Below, one piece after another: positions 7,838 through 15,603 of a DNA stretch of 64,000 bases. The stretch comes from an uncultured Clostridia bacterium (GTDB taxonomy: Bacteria; Bacillota; Clostridia; Christensenellales; QALW01). The position numbers were made by a program, and so were the translations under genes. The stretch spans positions 124,001 through 188,000 of the forward strand of contig CAKRZX010000001.1 in assembly GCA_934434555.1 (NCBI GenBank), read 5' to 3'. Position 1 is the first letter of the stretch; the number at the start of each line of letters is the position of its first letter. The notes beneath the pieces were generated by a model. That model was not told where the DNA came from and did not search any database. It was given only the letters and a program-made list of their open reading frames with translations.

Positions 7838-8986
7838 TTAAATTTCCTTTACAGCGCCGATAAACAGCGGCATTAAAGTTTCGGTATCGTAAACAAGGTA
7901 CAAAAACGGGCGGTTAAACGTTATCGTTTCCATTGCGGCACTTTCCTTCACCGTTATTTCCGATGCGGCAAACGCCTTTGTACCGAACTCGTCATTTTCA
8001 ATCGAAACGGCGCTTATCGCTTTTGAAACAAATGTTTCGCCCGAATCCGGTGCAATGCGTGAAAAGTCCCCGTCAAGCGTGAATCCCGCTTCTTTAATAA
8101 CTTCTGTTAAATTCGCTTTGCTTTCTTTTTTGAATTTCGGAATTATTGCCGTAATATCGCCCGAACTCGTTTTTAATGCGTCTTTAAGTTTTTCGGCGTC
8201 AAGGCTTTCAACAAATGAATTCAAATCGCCGTAGGGCAGAATCGCGGCAAAGCACAGGTTGCCCTCATATTCCTTTTTAATGCCCTTGGCGCCGGGGAGA
8301 GTAAAACATTCTTCCACCGATGTCATCATTTCCGCATTGGTTTCCGTGCCGTCTGACGAATAAAAACGCCCGCTGACGCTTCCCGCATAGGGATAGCGCC
8401 ATTTTGCCTCAACCGCCGCCGTGCTTACAAGGAACATACGGACATCTTCAATTTCCGGCTCATTGATAAAATCTTTTATGTTTCCGTCAGTGTTCTTTTT
8501 CACCCAGTCGTTTATTTTATTCTGCGTGCTTTTATTGAATTTCAGCGCTTTATATTCCGCGCCCTGTTTCACACTGTTGACAAAATCATCGTACGGCGCT
8601 TGCCTTTCCGAATTGTACCAAACGGAATCGGCAAAATTCACCTGTGCCTCTTTCGGTTGAAACTTAAAGAATTCAGAAAATTCGTTGAGTTTTTCGGAAG
8701 AACAGCCCAACAAATCGATAATTTCCTGTTTTGTCGCGTCCCCTGCCCCGAAAGACAGCATAGCAAGGGTTCGGTAAACGGTAAACGGGCACAGCGTGTC
8801 CCCGCCGGACTTATAATACGCCTTAAAAAGTTCCGTTGCAAAATTTATGTATCCGCCCGTTTCGTCAACATAATCTTCCGGATTATATGTGCGGTTGTTG
8901 GGCTTATACGTATTTTTCGATTCCGCGCAGAACGTACAGGTAAAAAGTATCGTTGTTGCAAGCAGTGCAGTAAAAATTTTTTTCAT
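7838..8986 (-). CDS. Serpin-type protease inhibitor, exported
   Basis: A 382-residue bacterial serpin. It begins with an export signal (MKKIFTALLATTILFTCTF), so it should act outside the membrane. The serpin core is recognisable throughout; near the end are the hinge of the reactive-centre loop, EFGTKAFAAS (333-342), and the family signature FNRPFLYLVYD, then PLFIGAVKEI. The spacing from the hinge Glu to the FNRPF block equals that of alpha-1-antitrypsin, which places the scissile bond at Ser349-Ala350. The Ala-rich hinge indicates a true inhibitory serpin, probably directed at proteases that accept small P1 residues (elastase-like or subtilisin-like; inference). Gut bacterial serpins are known in bifidobacteria and Eubacterium siraeum. 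It lies 61 nt after the thrE-like pair and could share its transcript. Confidence 0.92.
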   Translation of the reverse strand: MKKIFTALLATTILFTCTFCAESKNTYKPNNRTYNPEDYVDETGGYINFATELFKAYYKSGGDTLCPFTVYRTLAMLSFGAGDATKQEIIDLLGCSSEKLNEFSEFFKFQPKEAQVNFADSVWYNSERQAPYDDFVNSVKQGAEYKALKFNKSTQNKINDWVKKNTDGNIKDFINEPEIEDVRMFLVSTAAVEAKWRYPYAGSVSGRFYSSDGTETNAEMMTSVEECFTLPGAKGIKKEYEGNLCFAAILPYGDLNSFVESLDAEKLKDALKTSSGDITAIIPKFKKESKANLTEVIKEAGFTLDGDFSRIAPDSGETFVSKAISAVSIENDEFGTKAFAASEITVKESAAMETITFNRPFLYLVYDTETLMPLFIGAVKEI

Positions 8987-9047
8987 ATAGAATACCTCGC
9001 TTTCTGCCCTTAATACGCTTTATACGTGCGATATGTTACACTTAAAA

Positions 9048-9479
9048 TCAAATTTTTTTGTGAAATTTTTCTACGCCGTCAAAAACCGAAAGCACAACGC
9101 CTATTCCGGCGGCAATCGCCAGTGCGCACTGGGCGGTCTGCCACGCAAAATCGCCCGCAAGAGCAAAATTATTATCCACCATTGCCGCGGCGCAGTAATA
9201 CAGCGTTCGCCCGGGAATAAGCGCTATAACTGCGGGAGTAAAGAATATTACCGCCGGTGCTTTAAGTATTCTTGCGCACACTTCGCCATAAATTGCGGCA
9301 AAAACGGCGGAAAACAGACTTGAAAAGAACAGTCCCGCGCCGACATAATCAAACAGAAGATACGTTCCCCAGCAGATTACGCCGCCGAGCGCAGCAACGG
9401 GAACGAATTTTTTTCTTTCTCCGCAGAAAAGTGCAAATCCGGCAGTGCCCAAAAAAGCCATAATCAACTGTACCGTCAT
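9048..9479 (-). CDS. Threonine/serine exporter, C-terminal half (ThrE_2/DUF3815)
   Basis: A 143-residue membrane protein of about five hydrophobic helices. The start MTVQLIMAFLG at 9479 overlaps the stop codon of the upstream gene as ATGA, which fixes the reading start. The conserved FTPAVIALIPGRTLYYCAAAMV segment belongs to the DUF3815 half of ThrE-type exporters. In Clostridia the exporter is commonly split into two genes, as here; the two halves should assemble in the membrane and export threonine/serine or related small solutes. The substrate is inferred from the family only. Confidence 0.88.
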   Translation of the reverse strand: MTVQLIMAFLGTAGFALFCGERKKFVPVAALGGVICWGTYLLFDYVGAGLFFSSLFSAVFAAIYGEVCARILKAPAVIFFTPAVIALIPGRTLYYCAAAMVDNNFALAGDFAWQTAQCALAIAAGIGVVLSVFDGVEKFHKKI

Positions 9480-10243
9480 TTCACAATGCACCCCCAGACG
9501 AAAATTGAAAGCATAATGCCGATAGCAAGACCGAGCGCCCACATAAGGCTTTCAACAAAGCGCATAACGCCCGAAATGGTATCGCCCGCGAGAATATCCC
9601 GCACGGAGTTTGTCATTGCAAGCCCGGGGATAAGCAGCATTATATCGCCGATAATAACCTTATCGGCGCTGACAGAGGGAATAAAGTTTGCCGCAGCAAG
9701 GGCAAGCATTCCCACAATAAAGGATACAAGAAAGTTAAATTGCAGATTGTATTTCAGAATCCTGTACGCTTTTGTTTTGAAAAAGCAGATAACAAGGGCA
9801 AGCACCGCCGCAACGATTCCGTCGGCAATACTTCCCTCGAAGAACACCGAAAACGCGCCCGCGGCAAGCACGCTTCCCGCCCACATTGCAAAGGGCTTAA
9901 CCTTGATTTCGCATTCGTCGGCACGCTTGCGCAATTCCTCGTTGGAAATGGGATTCTTGCAGTATTCTCTGCTTATGGCGTTAAGTTTTTCAAGGCAGAA
10001 AAAGTCCGTGCTTGCGCTTTTAAGAATCCGCCGTGTGTCGGTAGCGTATATCCCGCCCGGCATTGACAGGCTGATTACTATATTTGACGTTATTACAAAC
10101 ACGCTCCGCTTGTCCGTGCCGTAAGCCTCCGCCATTTTTGAAAGCGTATTTTCCACTCTGCTTACCTCGCCGCCCGAAAGCAGCAGTTTTTCGCCTATGT
10201 CAAGCAGAATATTTATAAATTCAAACAGTCTTTCAGTTTCCAA
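9476..10243 (-). CDS. Threonine/serine exporter, N-terminal half (ThrE_1/DUF1212)
   Basis: A 255-residue protein with the DUF1212 domain. The first ~110 residues are soluble and carry the GGEVSRVENTL motif near residue 24, followed by five transmembrane segments (for example the AVLALVICFF and LALAIGIMLSIFVWG helices). The start codon overlaps the end of the GH78-like gene by 11 nt, and the stop codon overlaps the start of the DUF3815 partner by 3 nt, so the three genes look translationally linked. The role is export of small amino acids together with the partner subunit. Confidence 0.88.
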   Translation of the reverse strand: METERLFEFINILLDIGEKLLLSGGEVSRVENTLSKMAEAYGTDKRSVFVITSNIVISLSMPGGIYATDTRRILKSASTDFFCLEKLNAISREYCKNPISNEELRKRADECEIKVKPFAMWAGSVLAAGAFSVFFEGSIADGIVAAVLALVICFFKTKAYRILKYNLQFNFLVSFIVGMLALAAANFIPSVSADKVIIGDIMLLIPGLAMTNSVRDILAGDTISGVMRFVESLMWALGLAIGIMLSIFVWGCIVK

Positions 10244-11831
10244 TTACGACCTCAATTTCCCGCGGTGCAGAGTATGTTGTACGCACCCGTCCGTTTTCGT
10301 CTTTTTTGTGTTTTACTTCAAATTTGCCGTAGGGCGTATAAATACTGCCGCCGGCAAAATCAAGTGTGTCAATATGCGGCGAAACTCTGATTTTTCCGTT
10401 CTCTTCAACGTTTATGCCCAAAACGTACTCGATTAAAAACGGCACGACGCCCGCCGACCATCCGTGGCAAAGGCTGTGGCGGAATCCTGAATAGCAGAAT
10501 TTTCCGTTATCGCCGTGAATATCGGATTTATTCTCCGGGCAGATTTCGTCAAGTTTGCAGGAATTTTCAAGCCACTCAATATCAAAATCTTCCCAAAACG
10601 ATGTAGCGCCCGCTTTAAGCATTCCGCCGTAGTAGTCCTTTAATGCTTTTAGCGCCTTTTTTTCGCCCCCGCAGAGCGCAAGCGCAGAGAGAATATAATA
10701 ACTCATAAAGGTTGAAAAGCCTTTTGCCCCGCCCGATTCAAGCACTTTTTTGCAGTTTTTGTCTGCCATGTCCTCCAAAATAAGAAACGCCGCAGTCTGC
10801 TTGAATCCGTAACAGTCAAGTTTCTTTTTGCTTATTTTCTCCAAAACGTTTTCGCACGAACAAACAAGTTCCTGTTCGTCAAGCAGCGTAAGCAAACGCA
10901 CTGCGGCTTCAAACCCGCACTTTGTAAGCGCTTCCACGCCCGAAAACGTTGCTTTCGTTTCCCGCGTGGGCCAGTCAAAGAAATCGCCCGCCGTGAACAC
11001 GCCGTTACCGTCAATGTTTTCAAGCACCCGCTTTATTGAAAGCAGAATAAAATCCCGCTTTTTTTCAATAAACTGCTTATTGCCCGTATAGCGGCACCAT
11101 TCGTCGCACACAATAAGCCACCAAAGAGTGTACGTGGGCATATCGTTTACCCACTTCTGCTTTTCGTTTGCCGCAAAATCGAGCGCCCCGCAGATTTCGG
11201 GAATATCGCCGTAGGTGTATTTCAGCGCTTTCATTTCCGGGCACAAATCGCCGATCCACACAAGTCGGTCGCGCTTTATGCCGTCCCAGATATTATTCTG
11301 CACGCACAAAAATACCGTGCGCAGCGCAACGGAATAAATTTTATCAAGCAGTTTATCGCTTGAATAAAAACTTCCGAAATTTTCATACGGCTGATAAAGG
11401 CTTGTCCCCTGAACGGCTTTTATTTGAATATAACAGTCGTCAAGAAGTTCAAGGAACAAAAACCTGTACCCTGTCTGCCCGTATTCGCCCGAATAAAAGT
11501 TTGAAACGGTAACGGTAAAATCCCGCGCGCTGTGGTCGTTGCACGCGCCTTTTTCACCTATACCGGCAAGGGCTTCGTTTGCCGATTCACCGAAAGAAAG
11601 CCGTATTTTTGCCTCTTTTACACCGGAAACAAGAAATACCGAAACATATGCTCCGCCGCAGTATTCCTGCCCGAAATCAAAAAGAATGCCTGCATTTTTT
11701 CCAAAAAGCGACGCACACTTCTTTTCAAAAGTGGAAATCTGCCTTTCGGTATTTTTAAGCAGGCATTTTGTATTTTTAACTTCCCCGAAAGTCTTTATTA
11801 TCCTTTGGGGCATTATATAATCTTTATGCAT
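10233..11831 (-). CDS. GH78-like alpha-L-rhamnosidase
   Basis: A 532-residue enzyme with no signal peptide, so intracellular. The N-terminal ~150 residues form a beta-sandwich; from ~190 on is an (alpha/alpha)6 barrel. The segment DGIKRDRLVWIGD corresponds to the GH78 block DGPKRDRLGWTGD, and SLCHGWSAGVVPFL to the C-terminal barrel signature. The family hydrolyses terminal alpha-L-rhamnose; GH78 relatives with other specificities exist. It is shorter than most GH78 enzymes because it lacks large N-terminal accessory domains. The ATG at 11831 lies inside a repeat remnant (11824-11869) whose minus strand supplies a CAGGAG site 12 nt upstream; a second ATG at 11813 is an alternative start. Confidence 0.82.
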   Translation of the reverse strand: MHKDYIMPQRIIKTFGEVKNTKCLLKNTERQISTFEKKCASLFGKNAGILFDFGQEYCGGAYVSVFLVSGVKEAKIRLSFGESANEALAGIGEKGACNDHSARDFTVTVSNFYSGEYGQTGYRFLFLELLDDCYIQIKAVQGTSLYQPYENFGSFYSSDKLLDKIYSVALRTVFLCVQNNIWDGIKRDRLVWIGDLCPEMKALKYTYGDIPEICGALDFAANEKQKWVNDMPTYTLWWLIVCDEWCRYTGNKQFIEKKRDFILLSIKRVLENIDGNGVFTAGDFFDWPTRETKATFSGVEALTKCGFEAAVRLLTLLDEQELVCSCENVLEKISKKKLDCYGFKQTAAFLILEDMADKNCKKVLESGGAKGFSTFMSYYILSALALCGGEKKALKALKDYYGGMLKAGATSFWEDFDIEWLENSCKLDEICPENKSDIHGDNGKFCYSGFRHSLCHGWSAGVVPFLIEYVLGINVEENGKIRVSPHIDTLDFAGGSIYTPYGKFEVKHKKDENGRVRTTYSAPREIEVVIGN

Positions 11832-11869
11832 AATAGAGTCAAACTCCTGACGGTTTTAACGGACATATT
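11824..11869 (+). repeat. Remnant of the 269-bp inverted-repeat element
   Basis: 41 of 46 bases match the left end of the element at 47093-47361, including TTATGCATAA and ACGGTTTTAACGGACATATT. No right-hand inverted end is visible nearby, so this is a truncated or decayed copy. It overlaps the 5' end of the GH78-like gene. Confidence 0.75.
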
Positions 11870-11968
11870 ATAAGCCGCTTTGATGCCGTAGATGTGCGTT
11901 TTTTGTGCATTTGAACGGGTTCGGATTGGTAGTATAACCCTTGCTTCCCGTTCCATTTTGTTTTTCCT

Positions 11969-12385
11969 CTAAACCTTTTTATCGAACTGTTTTTTGCACA
12001 CACGGCACGTGATTTTAATCTTCCCCTTGCCCCTTGGCACGCGTGAATAATTTTTGCAGTTGGGACATTTTATATACCGATAATTCTTTCTGTCGGCAAA
12101 TCTTGTTTTTTCAAATTTAATTCGATTTCTGAGTTTCTCGGTTTTAGCCAAATACTTGTGGTTTTCCATTACGCGCCTGTTGATATTCTTTGAAAGTGCG
12201 CGGAAAATGATGATTCCGATAATAATAAAACTTAATATTGAGCAGATAAACGGCGCAATTTTTAACTTAAACAGGTTAAGAATCATACCTAAAAGCGATA
12301 TGAAAAGCGACGAAACAAGCATTTGCTTGCCCAATTCGTCTACGCCGTATCGCCCATACATAAACCTTATGATTTTATCTCTCAT
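11969..12385 (-). CDS. Small membrane protein with C-terminal zinc ribbon
   Basis: A 138-residue protein of unknown function. Two hydrophobic helices (about residues 22-37 and 46-63) are followed by a basic stretch and a C-terminal zinc ribbon with two Cys pairs, CPNCKNYSRVPRGKGKIK and then CRVC (C-x2-C ... C-x2-C), expected to bind one Zn. Similar short zinc-ribbon membrane proteins occur in Clostridia without assigned function. It is a single gene on the minus strand between the GH78 gene and sigK with no evident operon partner. Confidence 0.75.
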   Translation of the reverse strand: MRDKIIRFMYGRYGVDELGKQMLVSSLFISLLGMILNLFKLKIAPFICSILSFIIIGIIIFRALSKNINRRVMENHKYLAKTEKLRNRIKFEKTRFADRKNYRYIKCPNCKNYSRVPRGKGKIKITCRVCKKQFDKKV

Positions 12386-12473
12386 ACACTCACCTTAGAA
12401 TACTTTTAATATATTTTACCTTATTTTTTTGAAATGAATAAGTGTATACAGTGAAAAATGCAACACAGTATGC

Positions 12474-13145
12474 CTATTTGCGCAACTTTTCTATCGCCGT
12501 TTTTTCGATTCTGCTTACATACGAGCGCGAAATTCCCAGTGCTTCTGCGGTCTGTCTTTGTGCAAGAGGTTTTCTTCCGCCCAATCCGAAACGCATTATG
12601 ATTATTTTCTTCTCCCTCTCATTAAGCACCGCATCCATTTTTTTAAGCACTGCCTTTATGTTCAGGCGCTTTTCCACATCGTCCGGCACTTCGGGACCGT
12701 CGCTTTTAAGGATATCGAGCAGCGTGACTTCGTTGCCCTCTTTATCCGTTCCCACAGGTTCCGAAAGCGAAACCTCGCTCCGCTGTTTTTTTGTTGCGCG
12801 CAGATGCATAAGAATTTCGTTTTCAATGCACCTTGACGCATATGTTGCAAGATGTGTGCTTTTTTCGGGCGAAAACGAATTTACAGCCTTTATGAGCCCT
12901 ATTGAACCTATGGAAATCAAATCGTCACTGTCGCAGCCGGACGCCGCGTACTTTTTGGCGATATGCGCAACAAGGCGCATATTGTGTTCGATAAGTGCGT
13001 CCCGTGCCTGTTTGTCGCCCGCAAAGAATTTTTCAAGGCAGATTTTTTCCTCCGCCCGCGTAAAGGGCTTGGGAAATGCGCTTTTGTTTGTGATATGTCC
13101 TATAAAAAAGCGCAAAGAAGTCAAAAAAGAAATAAGCCAGCACAT
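12474..13145 (-). CDS. sigK: Sporulation sigma factor SigK (uninterrupted)
   Basis: A 223-residue sigma-70 family factor active in the mother cell late in sporulation. The N-terminus, FIGHITNKSAFPKPFTRAEE, contains the hydrophobic pro-sequence and processing region typical of pro-sigma-K, removed by the SpoIVFB protease. Region 2 (ALIEHNMRLVAHIAKKY, then DLISIGSIGLIKAVNSF) binds core polymerase and the -10 element; region 4 at the C-terminus (QTAEALGISRSYVSRIEKTA) reads the -35. The gene is continuous, with no skin-type element. The ribosome binding site GGAGG lies in the loop and stem of a long hairpin that also covers the start codon (13134-13180). topB lies 41 nt upstream on the same strand. 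Confidence 0.93.
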   Translation of the reverse strand: MCWLISFLTSLRFFIGHITNKSAFPKPFTRAEEKICLEKFFAGDKQARDALIEHNMRLVAHIAKKYAASGCDSDDLISIGSIGLIKAVNSFSPEKSTHLATYASRCIENEILMHLRATKKQRSEVSLSEPVGTDKEGNEVTLLDILKSDGPEVPDDVEKRLNIKAVLKKMDAVLNEREKKIIIMRFGLGGRKPLAQRQTAEALGISRSYVSRIEKTAIEKLRK

Positions 13146-13180
13146 AATATTACCTCCGCGGTAAAATATATGCCGGCTTT
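13134..13180 (-). promoter_or_regulatory. Long hairpin covering the sigK ribosome binding site and start codon
   Basis: On the minus strand the arms AGCCGGCATATATTTTACC and GGTAATATTATGTGCTGGCT are almost fully complementary (one bulge, one mismatch, a few G-U pairs) with the 5-nt loop GCGGA. GGAGG (13153-13157) straddles loop and stem, and the sigK ATG (13143-13145) is in the stem. It could act as RBS occlusion, or as an attenuator for transcripts coming from topB. Confidence 0.7.
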
Positions 13181-13186
13181 TGTTGT

Positions 13187-15271
13187 TTATTGACTGAAAT
13201 CAAAAACTGTTTTTCCGTCCTCCAATTTCAGATACGCGTCAAAACTCTTTCCGTTTTTCGACGTAAAGCCCTTGATTTTTGACGTTCTGCCCTCTTTAAG
13301 CAGCAGTTGCGCATTTTTAAGGGAAATTACACGCTTACAGATAACGCCGCTGATTTTGAATTTGCACCCGTCTTTATAGCCCGTACAGCCGTAGCCGTAT
13401 CTGCCCTTGACAACGTCTTTTCCGCACAGAGGACACACGCCGACTTTTTCCATATAAAAGCCGTTGTCCGTGTCGGTTTCGGCGGGTTCTTCGCGCTTTT
13501 TGAAAACTTCGGCAATTTCACTTTCCGCCGCGCGGACGCCGTCGTCAACGGTGGCTTCGCCGTGATAAATCTTTTTAAGCATTATGCCCATCTGCGAAGT
13601 TTTATATTTATCCATCGATATTCCCATCTGTTCAAGGGATTCAATCAGATACTCGCCTTTTGGCAGAATTCTGTACACGTCCTTTTTCAGTTCTATGTAT
13701 TCGCTTTTGCGGGCGTTGTCGATAATCCCCGTGCGCGTTGCTTCCGTGCCCAGTTCAAGCCCCTGAAAAATCGCCTTATAATCCTCGTCGTCGTTTTCAT
13801 CGTCCGTCTTTTTCTCATCGCGGAACGGGTTTTTAAGGTAATTATTCAGCGTTTCTATCGTATAGTGTTTCGGCGGAGCGGTTTCGCGTTCGCAGGGCTT
13901 AAAATCAATGTTTATCTGCTGCCCTTTTTCTAACGGCGGCAGAAGTTTGTCCTTTTGCGTATAATCGTCGTACTTCGTCCAGCCTGCCTGTACGATTACC
14001 GTGCCTTTAAGAATAAATTCCTCTTTATCCCCCACAGCAACGGTTATTTCCGTCTTTTGCGCAAGGCAGTCTTCCCCGCAGAACACCGCCGCAAACCTAC
14101 GCATAACAGCGGTATACACAAGCGCTTCCGCGTCGGAAAGGTTCTCTTTTTTGGGAATCTTATACGTAGGCGTAATGGCGGAGTGAGATTCTATTTTTGA
14201 ATCGTCAAAAATAGTCTTTTCGTCCTTAAACTTAACGTTGTAGCCCAGATTTCTGACGTTTGCAAGAATCTGCTTTATCTTATCCTTTTCGGCGGCGGCA
14301 AGATATTCCGAATTCGTTCGCGGGTACGTAAGATATCCGCTTTCATAGAGTTTCTGCACTATTGCAAGGCTCTGCTCCATAGGCATTTTGTGCTTTTTAC
14401 CCAAATAGTTCTGCAATTTTGACAGCGAATAGAGTTTGCCCGCCTTTATAACGTCTTTTTTGTTCTTTACGCTTTTAACAGTCGCCGTGCAGGCGTTATA
14501 TTCGCTTGCCGCCTGCTCCGCTTTGTTCTTTTCATTTTTCTGAAATTTAAGTTTGCTTATAAGTTCAATGGGTGTGCCATCGGTTTCCGCAGCGCTTTTA
14601 ATCGAATAGTAGATATCCGGAACAAAGTTTTTTATCTGCATATCGCGGTCGTAAATAGCCTTTACAACGGGAATTATTACCCTTCCGACCCTTAGAAGAA
14701 GTCCCGTTTTAAGGGTGGCGTATCGGGTAAGATTAACGCCGTAAAGCCAGTCGATATAAGTCCGTGCAAAGCCCTCGGACGCAAGATTATCGTACTCCGA
14801 TTCGCTTTTCATTTCCCCCAGTGCCTTTTTTACCGTCTGCTCCGTCTGGTCGGGCAGCCAAAGCCGTTTCTGTTCTTTTTCCGTGCCTGAATTTTTTATG
14901 CACAGCCTTACTATTATCTCTCCCTCCCTGTCCGCATCGCCCGCGTTTACTATCGTGTCAACGTCCTCTCTTGCGCAGAGGCTCTTTATGATTTCAAACT
15001 GCTTTTTTACGCCCTCATCGGTCTTTTTCGCTGCGTTTTTCCTTAAAGCGAACCTGAATTTTTCGGGAAAGCAGGGCAGATTCTCCATTGTCCATTTTCC
15101 AGAAGCGGTCGGCGAATAGTCCTCGATATCGCACAGGGAAAACAAATGCCCGAACGCCCAGGTAACTATGTAGCCGCTGCCTTCCATAAAGCCGTCGCGA
15201 CGGTTAAGTTTTCCTATTCCTGCTGCAATATTGCGGGCAAGGCTCGGTTTTTCGGCAATAATAAGTATCAT
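13187..15271 (-). CDS. topB: DNA topoisomerase III (type IA)
   Basis: A 694-residue type IA topoisomerase. The Toprim domain is at the N-terminus (ILIIAEKPSLARNIA; acidic metal site NAGDADREGEI), followed by the gate domains and the active-site segment YLTYPRTNSEYL with the catalytic Tyr that attacks single-stranded DNA. A C-terminal Cys-rich zinc-binding motif is present (CPLCGKDVVKGRYGYGC, then GCKF). It relaxes and decatenates DNA using single-strand passage. TopB-like enzymes in Firmicutes often occur on the chromosome as well as on mobile elements; here it lies between sigK and spoIIID. No mobility genes are nearby, so it appears chromosomal. Confidence 0.94.
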   Translation of the reverse strand: MILIIAEKPSLARNIAAGIGKLNRRDGFMEGSGYIVTWAFGHLFSLCDIEDYSPTASGKWTMENLPCFPEKFRFALRKNAAKKTDEGVKKQFEIIKSLCAREDVDTIVNAGDADREGEIIVRLCIKNSGTEKEQKRLWLPDQTEQTVKKALGEMKSESEYDNLASEGFARTYIDWLYGVNLTRYATLKTGLLLRVGRVIIPVVKAIYDRDMQIKNFVPDIYYSIKSAAETDGTPIELISKLKFQKNEKNKAEQAASEYNACTATVKSVKNKKDVIKAGKLYSLSKLQNYLGKKHKMPMEQSLAIVQKLYESGYLTYPRTNSEYLAAAEKDKIKQILANVRNLGYNVKFKDEKTIFDDSKIESHSAITPTYKIPKKENLSDAEALVYTAVMRRFAAVFCGEDCLAQKTEITVAVGDKEEFILKGTVIVQAGWTKYDDYTQKDKLLPPLEKGQQINIDFKPCERETAPPKHYTIETLNNYLKNPFRDEKKTDDENDDEDYKAIFQGLELGTEATRTGIIDNARKSEYIELKKDVYRILPKGEYLIESLEQMGISMDKYKTSQMGIMLKKIYHGEATVDDGVRAAESEIAEVFKKREEPAETDTDNGFYMEKVGVCPLCGKDVVKGRYGYGCTGYKDGCKFKISGVICKRVISLKNAQLLLKEGRTSKIKGFTSKNGKSFDAYLKLEDGKTVFDFSQ

Positions 15272-15336
15272 TTATAATCCTTCGTTCTAATTAACAAAAA
15301 GTTTGAATATCCTTTACTTGCAAAGGAGAGATAGTT

Positions 15337-15603
15337 ATGTTTGACTTTTCTATTGAGGAACGCGCCCAAAAACTGGGGCATTATATTGTTGACACGCGCG
15401 ACACCGTGCGCGGTGCGGCAAAAAAATACGGCGTAAGCAAAAGCACGGTACACAAGGACGTTACCTTGCGGCTTGAACACATCAATCCGCCGCTTTTCGC
15501 CGCCGTAAAAGAAATCCTCGAACAGCATAAGGACGAAAGGCATATCCGCGGCGGAATCGCCACACGCGAAAAATACCGTGCCCTCAAAAAAGAATCACTT
15601 TAA
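15337..15603 (+). CDS. spoIIID: Sporulation transcriptional regulator SpoIIID
   Basis: An 88-residue DNA-binding protein matching SpoIIID along its whole length: ERAQKLGHYIVDTRDTVRGA, the helix-turn-helix KKYGVSKSTVHKDVTLRL, and the basic C-terminal helix (HIRGGIATREKYR). In the mother cell it tunes SigE- and SigK-dependent genes. The start follows an AAAGGAGAG site. It is divergent from topB and convergent with hflX, overlapping the 3' end of hflX by 9 nt. Its closeness to sigK (2.2 kb) fits their linked function, although they are not in one operon. Confidence 0.96.
   Translation: MFDFSIEERAQKLGHYIVDTRDTVRGAAKKYGVSKSTVHKDVTLRLEHINPPLFAAVKEILEQHKDERHIRGGIATREKYRALKKESL

Noticed and set aside
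9486..10124. A 212-codon plus-strand open frame opposite the ThrE-like genes
   Set aside because: Long antisense frames are frequent here because of codon bias; it lacks a ribosome binding site, while the minus-strand genes have clear family matches.
13187..15271. topB as part of an integrative element
   Set aside because: TopB-like enzymes are frequent on conjugative elements, but no relaxase, integrase or conjugation genes lie nearby; neighbours are sporulation and housekeeping genes.
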